Origin: Cynocephalus volans
Lineage: Eukaryota; Chordata; Mammalia; Dermoptera; Cynocephalidae
Assembly: GCF_027409185.1 (NCBI RefSeq)
Contig: NC_084467.1
Span: forward strand, 82,902,501-82,966,500
DNA length: 64,000 nt
Direction of reading: 5' to 3'
In this document: positions 43,466 through 56,114 of the stretch, in pieces
Numbering within the stretch: the stretch's first letter is position 1
How the letters are laid out: the number at the start of each line of letters is the position of its first letter
Translations under genes and position numbers: made by a program
The notes under the pieces: model-generated
What the model was told of the DNA's origin: nothing
Databases searched by the model: none
Seen by the model: only the letters and a program-made list of their open reading frames with translations

Positions 43466-43699
43466 TAGTTGAAGAACTTCTAAGGGTAATTAATAGGCGG
43501 TGGGAAATGTGGGACTAATATAAACTTGAATAGAGGCATTATCTTCATAGAAGTGATGGTTGTGTACCTGAGAGTGTATAACATGACCTGGGTGGTGGGA
43601 AATCAGTGGGCCAATTTTAGAAGGCAGGAAAAGGGACCAGTTTACATTGTCATAGTATTTTATTATCTCAAACAAAACAGAACAAAGCAGTTTCTTGCC

Positions 43700-44080
43700 C
43701 TTCCATCAGTGCTAGTCAGATAAAGTTCAGATTTCTCATCCTGGATTTCAGAGCCTTCCTCAATCTGGTCTCACTTTACCTGGCTGATCTTATATGCCTG
43801 CCAATGGGTACTCTCTGTTCCAAATAGGCCAGTTTCTACACTGTTCTTTGAACAGGCCACCCTCATTCCTGGCTTTGGAGCTTTATTAATGCTATTAGCC
43901 ATACCTGGAGTATCTCTCTGTATCCTGTGTTCTCCAACTCTTATCATCCTTAAAGGGTTAGGTCTGGGTCACCCCTTCATGAGGTATTTGACTACTCTAG
44001 ATGATCTAAATGATGATCACCCCATTTTTAACCTTCTGAAGCACACATTTAAGTACTCTTCTTGTTTTACGTATTCATTG
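43700..44080 (+). repeat. L2 LINE fragment
   Basis: L2-like: 'ataaagttcagatttctcat', 'ccttcctcaatctggtctca', 'acctggagtatctctctgta'. Confidence 0.6.
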
Positions 44081-44990
44081 ATCCACTGAGTATAACCTAG
44101 CTGGGTGTACCAGAGTCCACCAGTTTATGGGATGATCCTTTATCTTTTTAAAGTCCCAATCTCAATGGTGGGAACACAGTTTCCTCCCTCAGATATTTCT
44201 GAGGAGTTTCAGGGAACTTTTATTATCTCTTAGTTACACCTTACTTCATGTCTTTGCTTCTCCTTTATTTTAGATCCCACGTTTGTCTTGTCTTTTGAGC
44301 CTGTCTCTTTGGTATCTGCCTTGATTTCTCTAAATCATCAGTCACAAAGCAGCTGTTTGTAGTAGAGTTTTACTGAAAATTTGGAAGTAGTGGCAGGGAT
44401 TATATTTCAGCATAGTGAACCGCTTAAAATTCTTTTACTTAGAAGTTCCTTGTACATTCTTACTGTTGGAAATTCTTGACTTTTTTTCCTGAGTCTCAGC
44501 CTTGTGTCCTGTTGCTGGACCTTTTCTTTATCCAATGGATGTCCTCATACCTCTAGCTTCTACTCCCTGTGCTTTTCCCCCACTAACCTCTCTACAACTT
44601 TCCTGCAAATTTCAAATTCAGCTAGAATTAGAATCTAGGAGGGTCTGGCTTCACTTTTCTCAGTTTCACAAGCCCACTGAGTGTTCTGCAAAGTAAAAGC
44701 ATGAGTCATGTGAGGGGCTGGAGCTGTAAGAGAGCCTCATGGTGAACCATGAGTGGATATCGTATGGGCTGACATGTTCAAATTCTTGGAATAAGGTTGA
44801 TATGCTTAAGCAGCCATAGGTGAAAAGAAATCATTAAAGGATTTGCCACCAAAAGCAGCTGTATACTGAATCCAGTGGAGGCAGATCAGACCCAGAGCAG
44901 TGTTCTGAGAACTGTGTGCCTGTCTGTGGTGGGGGACACGGGGTGCAGGTTGTTTAATTAATAACATTTCTCAGTTTTTGGCATATTAGC
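44081..44990. other. No recognised feature
   Basis: Intronic DNA without a named repeat. Frames are short. Confidence 0.35.
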
Positions 44991-44994
44991 ATCC

Positions 44995-45390
44995 TTGGGC
45001 AGACATTCTGTTTCAGGGCTTTTGCACTTGCTGTTCCCCCTGCCTGGAATGCTCTTTCCCCAGATTATCACATTGCTTACTCCCTCCCCTCTTTTATTCT
45101 TTTATCAGACATCTTTTTAGTGAGAACTTTTATTGCCACTCAGTTTAAAATAGCAACTTCCGTACACACACTCTGTCCACCCTCCTGGCTTTACTTTTCT
45201 CCTTAGCACTTATCACTATCAAATGTGCTATTTATTTTACATATTTATCTTGTTTATTGTATATCTCCGCTGCTAGGATGTAAGCTCCATGAGGGTAAGA
45301 AATTTTGTCTATTTTGTTCATTGTTTCAGCCCCAGTGGCTTGAATTGTGGCTGGCATATAGTAGGCACTCAAAAAATGTTTGTTACATGA
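44995..45390 (+). repeat. L2 LINE 3' end
   Basis: Very clear L2: 'cagggcttttgcacttgctg', 'ctgcctggaatgctctttcc', 'ggatgtaagctccatgaggg', 'tggctggcatatagtaggca'. Confidence 0.85.
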
Positions 45391-45539
45391 CTCTACCTCT
45401 GAGATGCTCATTTCTTAGGGCTGTGGTTACTGTTGTTTTAAATAACAAATTTTTCTTGCTACAAATTTGAATATTGTCTCCGTAAGTATATTAGCTTTTC
45501 AGGAGCTGGACCCTTATACCCACTATATGCATGGGTAAA

Positions 45540-46255
45540 GCAAGTCTCAGAAACTTATAAAAATGATATCATTATCATTTTATAACCTGCTTTTGATAGT
45601 TAACATAGAGTGGAAACATTAAAGACAATTTTAAAAAATTAAAAATCATTCAAATGCCATAACCACAGTATACCTATTGTTTTATTTTTGTTTATTCCCT
45701 TTTATTCCTAATTAATATGCATATTTTTGCAATAACTATGTAATGTACATGTTTTGCTATTTTCATTTAAAGCATATATCTTTCCTATATTTCTACATGA
45801 CCTTCATAACTATGCTTTTAAAGAAATACATAAATATTCCTCTGTGTAGCTATATTATAATTTATTTTACCCTTAAATGTTGGGTGTCTAGATTGCCTCT
45901 GGAATTTTTATAGATAGTACTGAATATTTTTGTGAGTGTACATTTCCATCTTTGAATACTTTCCTTGGAATAAATTGCCAGAAATTGGATTAATGAATGG
46001 AAGCTTATGAACTTCCTTTGTGTTTGTGGAAAGGTTGTGAACATTCTGGAGCTACACAAATTGACATACTTCTTTTCTGGAGTTGTTGTGACAATTTGCA
46101 ATACTGTGAATGAGTGCTAATTTAGTTATCTCGTCATCTTTGGGGATGTTTAAATTTTTTTCTACTTTAGAAGTGCAAAATAATATTGCAAGATTATTGT
46201 TATTTGCATGTACTTTATAATTTGCAAGAATAAACATTTTTATATGCAGCAACTT
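45540..46255 (-). repeat. Old L1 3' UTR / ORF2 end
   Basis: Reverse-complement L1M: 'aactatgtaatgtacatgt', 'gtctagattgcctctggaa', 'ttggaataaattgccagaaa'. Confidence 0.65.
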
Positions 46256-46261
46256 GATCTT

Positions 46262-46294
46262 TGTTATGGAGGCAGCTTGGCATAGAATAAAAGC
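46262..46294 (+). repeat. MIR 5' stub (split by LTR)
   Basis: The text ggcagcttggcatagaataa is a MIR head; the same MIR resumes at 46647. Confidence 0.55.
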
Positions 46295-46641
46295 TATTAA
46301 ATTAAGTTTGGCCTAAAGATTTCTTCAGACATAGTGGACTGTAACCTAACTTGATGTGTAAGCAGACTGTAACCTACTCTTGTAACAAGTAGCCAATCTT
46401 AGCCAATTACAGGTAGCCAGCTGTTTAAACCATGTTCAAATAAGGCAAGCACCCAGCTGTACCAATCCATCCAGCTGTTTCTGTACCTCACATCCTTTTT
46501 CTGTCTATAGATTTTAGCTTACCAGGTGGTAGCCTGGAGTTGCTCTGAACGTATTCCTGTTCTGGCAGCTGCCCAATTTGCAGATTGTTTTTTTTGCTCA
46601 CTTAAACTCTGTTAAATTTATCTAAAGTTTTTCTTTTTAAC
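46295..46641 (+). mobile_element. Solo LTR (gamma-type) inside a MIR
   Basis: The segments 'tagccaatcttagccaatta', 'tttctgtctatagattttag' and 'acttaaactctgttaaattt' look like U3-R-U5 of an ERV1 LTR, with a CA end at 46641. A perfect 5-bp duplication AAAGC flanks it (46290-46294 and 46642-46646). The left border is degenerate. Confidence 0.65.
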
Positions 46642-46646
46642 AAAGC

Positions 46647-46860
46647 ATGGTCTTTGGAGCCAGATATAGGTTCAAATTTTTAGTTAGCTGTTTGCTAGAT
46701 TAGATCTGTGACCCTTGTTCAATTTACTCAACCTCCCCGAGCTTCAGTAGAACAGGGATAATAGTATTTACTTAGCAGTTGTGTGATGATTAAAAGAGAC
46801 AATGTCTTACCCAGTGCTAAATAAATGAAAGGTAGTTCTCATTAGCTATCCCTATGCTTG
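46647..46860 (+). repeat. MIR SINE, main part
   Basis: It reads atggtctttggagccagat, then tctgtgacccttgttcaatt, then gcgtgctaaataaatg-like tail. Confidence 0.7.
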
Positions 46861-47025
46861 CTAAAAGGACAACAAAACATCCCATTGTTAGCTTCTCTAA
46901 AACTGTTTCCTAAACATTTCCTCAAATGTGCCCATGAAAATCTCCCTACAGAAGCCTTTTTCATTTGATAGAATCATTTACTTTCATAGTTGGAAAGTAT
47001 TTAAGGTAGTTTTACGTTACATGGT
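46861..47025. other. No recognised feature
   Basis: Nothing nameable. Confidence 0.35.
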
Positions 47026-47029
47026 TTCA

Positions 47030-47720
47030 GGCCTCTATTTTTCAATTGCTGCTTCCTGAATATGATACTCTATTTCTCCACCACATAAAGAGGCGGTCCT
47101 AAACTGAATTCAGTATTCAAAGTGTGGTCTTACTGACACAGAATAGAACAGAACTGTGACCTGCCTTGTAGATACTAAGCTTTTGTTAAAATAGCATGAG
47201 GTAACATTCATTTTTATGACAATCAAATATTCTTCACAAACAATGGTTTCCCCTCCTCCATTTGTTGTATTTGATTTTTTTTAAACTTGGGTGCAGGTCT
47301 TTATACTTATCTTCATTTGGGCATGCTACTTCCTCTCTGAAACTTTTTTGATCCTGTACATTTAATTTGTATTCCTTCTGTATATTTTCCCAATAAATTA
47401 ATATTATTGGACAGGAATAAGTATAGGATAGTGTATTTACACCACCATAACCTTTCTATTAATTGACACCCTTTGGGTGTTATATTGGCTCTCATCTTTA
47501 ACTTACCAGCAGCTTTTTACAAATTTCCTTCTAATAACCGACCTGGCATTCTAACAGTATCCATAACCTGATCCATAGATCCTAGAACTTACCAGTTCCT
47601 TCTAAGTACCCATGCCATACTGTTCATTTAGATAAATAAGTTGTCATTTTTTCCTGGGATCATCATCAAACTCATCCATGACCTGATGAATATCATTACC
47701 TTCTAATCTGTTGCAATAGA
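47030..47720. repeat. CR1/L3-like LINE fossil
   Basis: The blocks 'aactgaattcagtattcaaa', 'gtgtggtcttactgacacag', 'ctaagcttttgttaaaatag', 'cttgggtgcaggtcttta' and 'catccatgacctgatgaata' parallel ancient CR1/L3 LINE text. Orientation is not decided. Confidence 0.45.
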
Positions 47721-47997
47721 ATATAAACTGGAGTTATGAAGAAGAAAGATAGAATCTTGATACATTTTCTTTGAAATTATATATGCCAAATTAAATAAAA
47801 TTTTATGTGAAATTGTATTTCCCTATTATTTCTTTTGGAAATATTTTTATGAAATGTTAGAGTTATTCAAAACAGCATTTGTAGTATTTCTACAAAAAAT
47901 TAGGCATCAGGTCGTTGCTTAAGAGCATGGCTTTCAGCATAACATTCTTTTTAAGAGTAAATCACTTTTGTTTTAGGCATCTCAAGAATATAGCCTT

Positions 47998-48077
47998 TTA
48001 TCAAAACGTCACACTATATCCCATAAATATGTACAATTATTATATGTCAGTTAAAATATATAATGGGACTTAAAAAG
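47998..48077 (+). mobile_element. Very short (80-bp) 5'-truncated L1 insertion
   Basis: Reads as an L1 3' terminus (cacactatatcccataaata, tatgtcagttaaaatatat) with short A-rich end. A perfect 14-bp target-site duplication AAGAATATAGCCTT flanks it (47984-47997 and 48078-48091). Confidence 0.85.
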
Positions 48078-48091
48078 AAGAATATAGCCTT

Positions 48092-48785
48092 CATAAGCAA
48101 TAAGAATAAAATGCTTTGGATAACTAGTGGTTGTATTCTTCAGTGACTATTATGTATTTTAGGATGGTGTGTAGCCTTGTTGAGTAAAACTGTAGGAGTG
48201 TGCTAAAAGGTGTTTTGTGAAAACATGCATTTCTTATCCTTTTGCTAGATTAGCAGTCCTGAGTGAATGCTATTGAATTAATAAAGTATGAAATTGAAGA
48301 CAAAGCTCATCAAAGTATAATCAGCTAGTTTGATATCTGTAAGTAGATGTAACAGTCTCATCACTAAAATGGTACCATTTTAAAAGACAAGTGGATTATA
48401 TGATTTACTCTGCTTAAATTATTTTGACTTCTTAATATCTAATATCTGTTGGCATGAAAAATAAATGCACTGTGTGGAATGAGACAACTTCTCTAGGTAA
48501 ATAATAATTTAGTCAGCATGTTGTGTTTGTGTCACTACATGTTGCTTTTTAAAAAATATTTGTTCAACTTCTAAACCTATGAAGTAAGCAACATGAGACG
48601 TTGGTGTCTTTTCAGAAGGAAAAAGATAATGATACTATAAGTTGATCTTAATTTAGTGAGTAGGATTAGACATAAAAAGCTGTTTTAAAATTAAATACTA
48701 TTTTAATGCTTCACAGTTGAAAATTAAACAGTTTTCATTATCAAAGTTTAATATACATTACAGAAAATTTGAATTCTAGAAAAAG
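48092..48785. other. No recognised feature
   Basis: AT-rich intronic DNA. Confidence 0.35.
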
Positions 48786-48789
48786 GAAG

Positions 48790-49325
48790 AAATAGGAAAG
48801 AATTCAAGGGCAGAGTCACAGTAGACAGTGAGAACAAGTTCAGTATAACAGATAAGAAATACAGGTTCTACAAAGAGAGAGTGTGGCATAGCTCCAGAGA
48901 CTGAGCGGGGCCCACACCAAGTTTAACACAAAAGTAAGTTCAGTACAGATATCAAGTCTAACGCAAAAGCAAGAGAAACACACAAAGTTCAGTACAAATT
49001 GCAGGCTGGCTCAAGAGAATGAGCAGCTGCTTGCTGAAAGTAAGTTTGATACAAGGTATACACACCTCAGCTGCTTGCTGAAAGTAAGTTTGATACAAAG
49101 TATTACACACCTCAGCCAGGGAAGAATGGTTGCCTCCAGGAAAGTGAGCAACAGCCTTCTGCTGTGATTCAGCCTTCATAGTTTCTCCACCTAATGAATA
49201 TTCAGTTAAGGGGATGGCTTTCAGTTATGTAACATTTAGTCTTGCATATGCTCAGTCAGTCTCTTCCTGGAGCATGTTCATTGGTCAGACCCTATCACAT
49301 GTACCAGGCACATTCAAGGGGGTGG
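48790..49325 (-). mobile_element. LTR of an unnamed ERV family, copy 2
   Basis: Minus-strand counterpart of the LTR at 20935 (shared: gaacatgctccaggaagaga, actgaatattcattaggtgg, tttcagcaagcagctgctca, ctcagtctctggagctatgc). It has an internal tandem duplication of about 55 bp (around 49015-49110; two copies of agctgcttgctgaaagtaag) that copy 1 lacks. It is shorter at its 5' end than copy 1. Confidence 0.65.
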
Positions 49326-49349
49326 AGGGGAGGGAGAAAACACCTGTTT

Positions 49350-49775
49350 TATCACTTATTATGATTATTATATTATTGATTCTAAAATGCACTGTTTTCA
49401 CATTTTAGCATACTTTTTCACATTTTAACTTCTCTGAAATTAGGATGGAGTTATAACTGATACATCTTAGTGCTGATTAAAATAGTATTAGCATATTGTT
49501 GCATTTCCTTTTTACTATGCACGTTTTTATCTTATAAAAGTACGGCGCATCAGCTTGCATCAGATTCAAACTTCTGACTCTAAGTTTACTGTTACTGCAG
49601 TTCTTCAGTATACCTTGGAAGTGAGTTTAAGAAAAAAGCAAGAAAAGAAGAAATTGAGGTAAAATCAGATTTTTTCCTTTTTCTAGAACAAAGGCTGGAG
49701 GAAAGGAGCTAGGCCTGAGATCAGTAGGTGGGAATCAATGAACTACTCAAAGAGTGGCACCCAAAGATCATGCCA
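49350..49775. other. No recognised feature
   Basis: Nothing nameable. Confidence 0.35.
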
Positions 49776-49779
49776 CTAA

Positions 49780-50000
49780 GTCAGAGTTGAATAGCTGCTG
49801 TGTGTCAGATGCTAGGTTTTCAAATGTTCAGTGTAGGGATAATTAAGACGTCCTTTTCTCAAGAGTTGGAGGGCATAATACAAGTCTGTACCTTAATTAA
49901 TTAAACATCTAAGTGCTATGTGCTGGGGACACAGTGGTGAGTAAGATGGACAAGTCTCTTTCCTGAATGGATCTTGTAGTGTAAGAAAATGGAACTTGTT
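49780..50000 (+). repeat. Ancient mammalian repeat
   Basis: 'ctgtgtgtcagatgctaggt' and 'ctatgtgctggggacacag' belong to the same unnamed class as 15570 and 62930. Confidence 0.4.
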
Positions 50001-50635
50001 TCATGCTAGTTGTGCATTGGGCATTTGAGAAGGTTAAACATTATATTAGATAAGATTTTTGCTGTTAATAAACTCATAGACTATTGAAAGAGAGAATAAT
50101 GTATCAACATTTTGCACCAAATTTCTAGTTAAAAAAAAAAATCACATCGTAATATTTTATTTAAAATATTGTTCTCCATTAACCTGTGAATACAGTTATG
50201 TTGCATCAGGAAAGTAGATTTAAGGTGTTTTCAACTGTAAAGTGCTCATTTTACCTCCCCCCCCCAGTAATGCCCAAGCTATGTTGTTTAGTAAAGGGTT
50301 TGGGGGTGTGGAGCAAGTGTAGGACAAAATAAATATCCCATTCTTAATTTAAGTGTCAGATAATTTCCAATTTAACTGTTGATGGATGAATATTTTTCTG
50401 TATGTATTTTTTCACTTGTTCAACAAAATAGCTATTCTTCCTCCCATCATTGGAGAAAACATCAATGTGGGAGGAAATATGACATTTATCCAGTGCATTC
50501 TGTTGAATGTTGTGTATCAGTAGGCTAGGCATTGAGATACTGAATTGTACGAACATTATATCTATCCTCAGTCTTGTGGAACTACACATATGTAGAAAAT
50601 TTGTATAAGTCAATATGACTAGACTTGTGGTAAGA
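50001..50635. other. No recognised feature
   Basis: AT-rich intronic DNA. Confidence 0.35.
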
Positions 50636-50639
50636 ATAC

Positions 50640-50830
50640 AATTCTGTGGGAGGGAGCATGGATTTGGGAATGTTTAATTCTTATGGTTGTTACCTGGGGA
50701 GGTTTCACATTTGAGCCTGACCTTAAGAGATAAGTAGTGTTTTGCTGAGGGGTAAAAAGGCATTCCAGGTAGGGAAAGCAGCATGAGCAAAGGCATGGAG
50801 TTAATGGAGTTATGGTTTGAGAATAGGGGG
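50640..50830 (+). repeat. Ancient mammalian repeat
   Basis: 'ttgagcctgaccttaagaga' and 'gcattccaggtagggaaagc' are from the unnamed class above. Confidence 0.4.
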
Positions 50831-50869
50831 TTGCAAAGACAGTAAGTGGGAGATATTACTATAAACTAT

Positions 50870-51010
50870 TTATTGAAGACTTTCCATATATAGGCATTGT
50901 TCTAAATATTTTACATTTATTCTTCACAGTAGTCTTTTGAGATAGTTATCTTAGTATCTTCATTTTACAGGTGAGGACTTAGAAAGATAAAAATGGTAGC
51001 TGCTTATGAG
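50870..51010 (-). repeat. MIR SINE fragment
   Basis: Reverse-complement MIR: 'catttattcttcacagtagt', 'ttcattttacaggtgaggac'. Confidence 0.6.
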
Positions 51011-51238
51011 AGTCCTTAAGTTTGAATTAGCCATGTGGAAGGTAAAAGACAATAAAGCTATTTAATCAAAGTCTTTCAAATGAACTTAGATTCAAAAGGA
51101 AGTTAAGAATCATTCAGGGGTTAAAAAAAGGTTTTATATTAAATAGTGAAGTTAATTTTTAAATTTTTATTATAGTGTATTAATATTAGAATGTTATAAT
51201 CATAGTAAAATAAATTGATTAAAAAAAAAATCTTTTTA

Positions 51239-51409
51239 GGGCCGGCCTGTGGCTCACTTGGGAGAGTGTGGTGCTGATAACACCAAGGCCACGGGTTCGG
51301 ATTCCTATATAGGGATGGCTGATTAGCTCACTTGGTAGAGCGTGGTGTTGACAACAACAAGTCAAGGGTTAAGATCCCCTTACTGGTCATCTTTAAAAAA
51401 AAAAAAAAA
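51239..51409 (+). mobile_element. tRNA-Ile-derived dimeric SINE, copy 3
   Basis: Complete dimer: ggccggcctgtggctcactt head, gctgataacaccaaggccac, linker CCTATATAGG (51304-51313), right unit ttagctcacttggtagagcg, A tail. A perfect duplication TCTTTTTA flanks it (51231-51238 and 51410-51417). The tRNA-Ile character is clear in both units. Confidence 0.95.
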
Positions 51410-51417
51410 TCTTTTTA

Positions 51418-54110
51418 TTGTAGATTATATCACAGATACAGAAAAACTGCATAAGATACATATATAACTTAATGATTTTTTTTTTTTTTTAACAAACCAA
51501 AATGCCCTTGTAACTACCACCCAGGTCAAGAAATAAATTTTTGCCAGCTAGAGCAAAAGCCTTCCACGTGCCCCTTCCCAATCACAGCCCCTTTCCTCTC
51601 ACCTAAAAGTAACTGCTGCCCCAACTTCTATAGTAATTGCATCTTTGCATTTCCTTATAATTTTATCACCCAAATGTGCATTCCTGAACACTGTAATTGA
51701 GTTGTCTGTGTTTTTTGTTTGTTTAGGTCTTATAGTCTGCAAGTCCCTCTGCAATCCCTCTTTTCCTTTTGTTATAGTTTGTTGAAGCAGCCAGATATTT
51801 TGAACTTTACAGATTCTGTAGTCTGGATTATGATGATTGAGTATTTTTTCTTCATCCTTTTTATTTTCTGTTAATCGGTAGTTGGATCTAAAAGCTTGAT
51901 CTGATTGTTTTGTTTTGCTTTGTTTTGTTTTGGATGAAAATTCTCCCTAGGATGTTAGTATGGTATACTCTCCATCAAAAGATGTACAGTGTTTGGTTGT
52001 CTCACTTTTTGTGATTTTAGCAGCTTGGTGCCTAGACCGATGAATTTATTAGGGGTTGTAAAATGGTGATATTTGAAATCTGTTATTTCTTCACTTGTAA
52101 TTTGGAATACTTCCACAAAATGAAACTTTTCCTTTTCTATTAACTGGTTACTCAGGAGTACAGTTAAGTTAGGAAAGGCAGTATATATATTTGCTTCTTT
52201 ATTTACCCAGTTTTCAAAATGATATATTAGTTTCCTGTTAGTGTCTAAAGGTGACCAATGAGTTCTTCACATTATGAACCTATTGATTTACTTATTTGTT
52301 CATTACAGTTATCGTTATTCATGCTCAATTGTCCCGTCTTGGACCAATGGAAGCCTTGGAGAGGCTCCTATTAAACTTAAGAGTTGGCTCCTTAGTCCTT
52401 TTGACATGACCTTAGTAATCTTTGGTAGCTTCCTTGCTGTCTGTAGTAAAATGTCCCAGGTTCCTCTTAGACATTTTCTGACACAGATATAGAATCAGCT
52501 TTTTTTCCCAAAGTGTTTGGTTCCTTTTAATGAGACCCCAAGTGGGATTTAGGCATGCCCATTGCTAGTAGTTTGGCCATTATTTCTAGGCCTTTCTTAC
52601 GGACAGAGCCAGAATATGCATACTGATACTTCCAATCCATATACAAACTTTAAGATTTTAAGTTACCATCTTCTCTCTAAATCTGTATCTCTTTTTTCTA
52701 CACTGATAATCCTGATTCTCAAGGACATAGGGGATGGTCAAATTAGCATGTCACAGAAATACTCACCTTGCTTTATCTCATGTTACACACTCATCAGTCT
52801 CCAAGTAATACTTCTACCATTAATATCATTACTGAAAACAGTTAAAAGTTTTTACATGTGCTCTTCCCATTCTTCCTTCATTATTTTATGGTTGTATTGT
52901 ATCTACATTGCCGAAGCATATATGTATTCTGTCCCTTTTAACTCTCACTTAGACATAGTTCTACAAGTAAGTAAATATTTATGCTCATTACCTCTCCTTA
53001 TGTTGATGGCTCTGTAGTCATTCTTCTTGTCTAAAGCTTGTTCTCTAGTAAATGAAGGACTCGTAGTACAATATTCCCTGGATTCTTTCATATTGCAACT
53101 TGTCTATGGCCTTCATTCTTGAACATTTGGCTGGATATAAAATCCTTTGTTCATGTTTTATCTTCTTGAATATATTAAATGTTACTCCATTGTTTTCTGA
53201 CATTAAATGCTGCTGACAATGTCTGGTGATAATCTCATTTGCTTTTCTTTTTTAAATGACTTGATCTTTTTTGTACGAGGTACCCTAAGGATTATTTTCA
53301 CATTTAAAAAACTCTAATAATTATTTTAATAATTATTAATTCATATTAATTTATTTTAATAATAAAATATATCATGTTTGTTCTGGGTTGATTTTCTGAG
53401 GTACTGGTATTCTCTCTTGTTGAACCTCATGAAATTGTCATTTTTGTAGATCAAAAATAGTCAAATATTGGCATTTTCATGTGGTTCAATCTTTTGGTTT
53501 CAAATCTTTTTTCTTATTTCAGGAAAGTTTTTTAATTATAATTTTTAGTATTCTTTTTCCTCATTTTGGTTTTCTTATTTGGGGGCACTTTAATAAATAA
53601 GTTGACCTTCTTTGCTTGTCATTAATATTTATCATTTCTCAAATCTTTATTTTGTTGTCTGTTTGTGTAAAACTGTATATTTGTATATAATTCAGATATT
53701 TATTTTCAGATTTTATCTGTTGTGTTTATTTGTTCTTTGTATTCCTTCTAGTTTTCTGTTCAATTTTGAAATGATTTTTCTTTTTAAATTTCTAATTCTT
53801 TTATTATTGCGTTTGTAAGTTATAAATATTCTGTTTTAAGTTGTTTATATCTTGTGATTGCTTTTTTTTCGGCTTATTTTGAGATCAGAGGTTATAGTTT
53901 TTATCTCTTATAGGAATGTCTTTCTGACATGCTTTCATTATCTGTAGGGTTGTCATTCTTATTCTTGAATTTTTGGTCTTATAATATTGTAAAAGATTTA
54001 ACTTTGATCCCATTCCTTTGCTTGTTTTCTTTTTTATCTAAAATTAGTTTGTTTTCAACTTTTAGAAGGGAGGCTTGATTTAGGATAGCTTTTCTAATTT
54101 ATGCTCTAGA
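51418..54110 (-). repeat. Old L1 (L1M-type) 3' UTR and upstream
   Basis: Reverse-complement L1M 3' UTR: 'ccacccaggtcaagaaataa' (51520s), 'tggctccttagtccttttga' (52390s), 'ttggctggatataaaatcct' (53130s). It is probably several co-linear fragments. A 151-codon frame at 52562-53017 is chance. Confidence 0.55.
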
Positions 54111-54665
54111 GCACCTTCTATTGTTTTCATGTAGTGTTTAAAAATATGGTAGTTCACTGAATGAGATCTCTAGGCTGTTTCTTTCCTTCACTTTGTTCCT
54201 GTGTTGCTCACATTGGATTCCTTTCTCTGCAGTTGCTCCTCAAGGTGAGGCTTTTTTCTGAAAGGGAGCTTTGATTAATTTTGAGTATTCGGGGGGTCCT
54301 GACTGCTCCTCCCCCTTTAGTCCTGACCTTGAACTCTTTGCACTTACATGCTGTTTTTTGGACTGTGCAGAATGCCTCCCCGTTTCATCTGCTCCTCTAA
54401 AATTGGCCCATTTAAACTTTCCTGTGAAATCTTTTAGTGATTTTGGGATTTTTCCCAGGTGTATGAGATACCCTATTACTTCTTTGCTTCTTTTTGCACA
54501 GATGCTAGTACCGTTCAGGTCTTATCTGTTGGTAGTTTGTCACCTCCTATTTATATTTTGGGCTTTGTGGGAATACTTTGTCATGTAGTTTTCTAGTTTT
54601 GCTGTATATGTTGCCTGTGGGTTTTTGGCTTTTGCCATCCTAGTTGCTCAGTCTGGTTTTTTGGG
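54111..54665. other. No recognised feature
   Basis: I cannot name the block around 54190-54660. Confidence 0.35.
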
Positions 54666-54669
54666 GAGT

Positions 54670-56035
54670 TGGGAGATGGATTCAGGGATATTCAAAATCA
54701 TCCATTTATCTCATATAACTGGGATAAAGATAGACTTTTTAATAAATGCTGGTGGGATAAATGGTTAGCCATTGGAAATAAGGTAAATATAGATCTATAC
54801 TTCATACCGTATATGATAGTAAATCCACTAAACCATACAAATGCTGGAAAAAAACATGGGTGAATTCCTCTGTAACCTGGGTGTAGAGAAAACCTTTCTA
54901 AGTGTGACTCAAAAATTCAGATGCAATAAAAGAGAACATTGTTAAATTTGACTACATCAAATTTAAAAGGTTTTGTGTGGCAAAACCCACCATAATGTCG
55001 AAAGCAAATGACAAACATTTAGAGTATATCACAAAGGGCTAATATGTATAAATGACTCTTAAATGTATGATTGACCTCACTCAAAATGTGAGAAATGCAA
55101 ACTAAATCTATACCAAGATAATATTTCACATATTACATTGGCAAAAATTTTAAAATGTAACAATATACTTTATTGGTGAGATAGTGGAGAAATAGGCACT
55201 CTGTTACATTGCTTACCTGCAGAGATACAGCCTTTGTGGAGGTGAATTTGACTATAGCTCACAAGACTGCATAGGTGTTTACCTATTGACTCAGCAATCC
55301 CACTGAAGATACAGCTCTGATAGTATAAAGTACATACGCATAAGGTTATTCATTAGAGCATTGCTTGTAATTGTGAACTATTGGAAACAACCTAAATGCC
55401 CATAGTAAAAACTATGGTACTTGCATGCAATGAATGGAGTGGTATGGAACTATAAAAAAGAATGAAGATTCTGTGGACTGATAGGGAGTGATTTCTAGGA
55501 AATATTGAGTGAAAAAGCCAAGTGCAAAACACTGTGGTGTACTATCTTTTATGTAAGAAAGAAGGGAAAATAAAATATATGCCGATTGGCTCATTTTGTA
55601 CAACAAGAATCATAGGACAGATAAATAGAAAAATAATGAAAGTGGTTACTTACAGGGCATGAATGAGAGCAGGGTGGAAAGGAAGTGGGTGGTCGAACAG
55701 GGTAAGAGCATATTATGACAATTGGAGAAATTTGATAAGGTCTGTAGATTAGTTTATAATTTTATATTAATGTTAATTTCCTGATTTTGGTAATTGTACT
55801 ATAATTATGTAAGAGAAAATCTTTGTTGTTAGAATATAAGCACTGAAGTATTTAGGTGTAACAGTCTCAGATGGCCAGAAAAGAAAATGTGTGTGTAGAG
55901 AGAGAAAAGAATAATAAAGCAAATGTGATAAAATGTTAATTGGGAAGTCTGGATGAAAGGTATATGGGAATTCTACGACTTATTCTAGTAGCTTTCCACT
56001 AAGTTTGCAATCATATAATTATTGAGTGTTTTTTA
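54670..56035 (+). repeat. L1 ORF2 end and 3' UTR (L1MB-like)
   Basis: Clear ORF2/3' text: 'aaatgctggtgggataaatg', 'aatttgactacatcaaattt', 'caacctaaatgcccatagta', 'tttgggtaattgtactataa'-like end near 55800. Confidence 0.75.
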
Positions 56036-56114
56036 AAAACTGTGCAATTGCTGTAAGCTATTTTCCCCAGAGTCCCCTTTGTAAACTGTTTCGTGTGGCT
56101 TTTCTGTCTTTATT

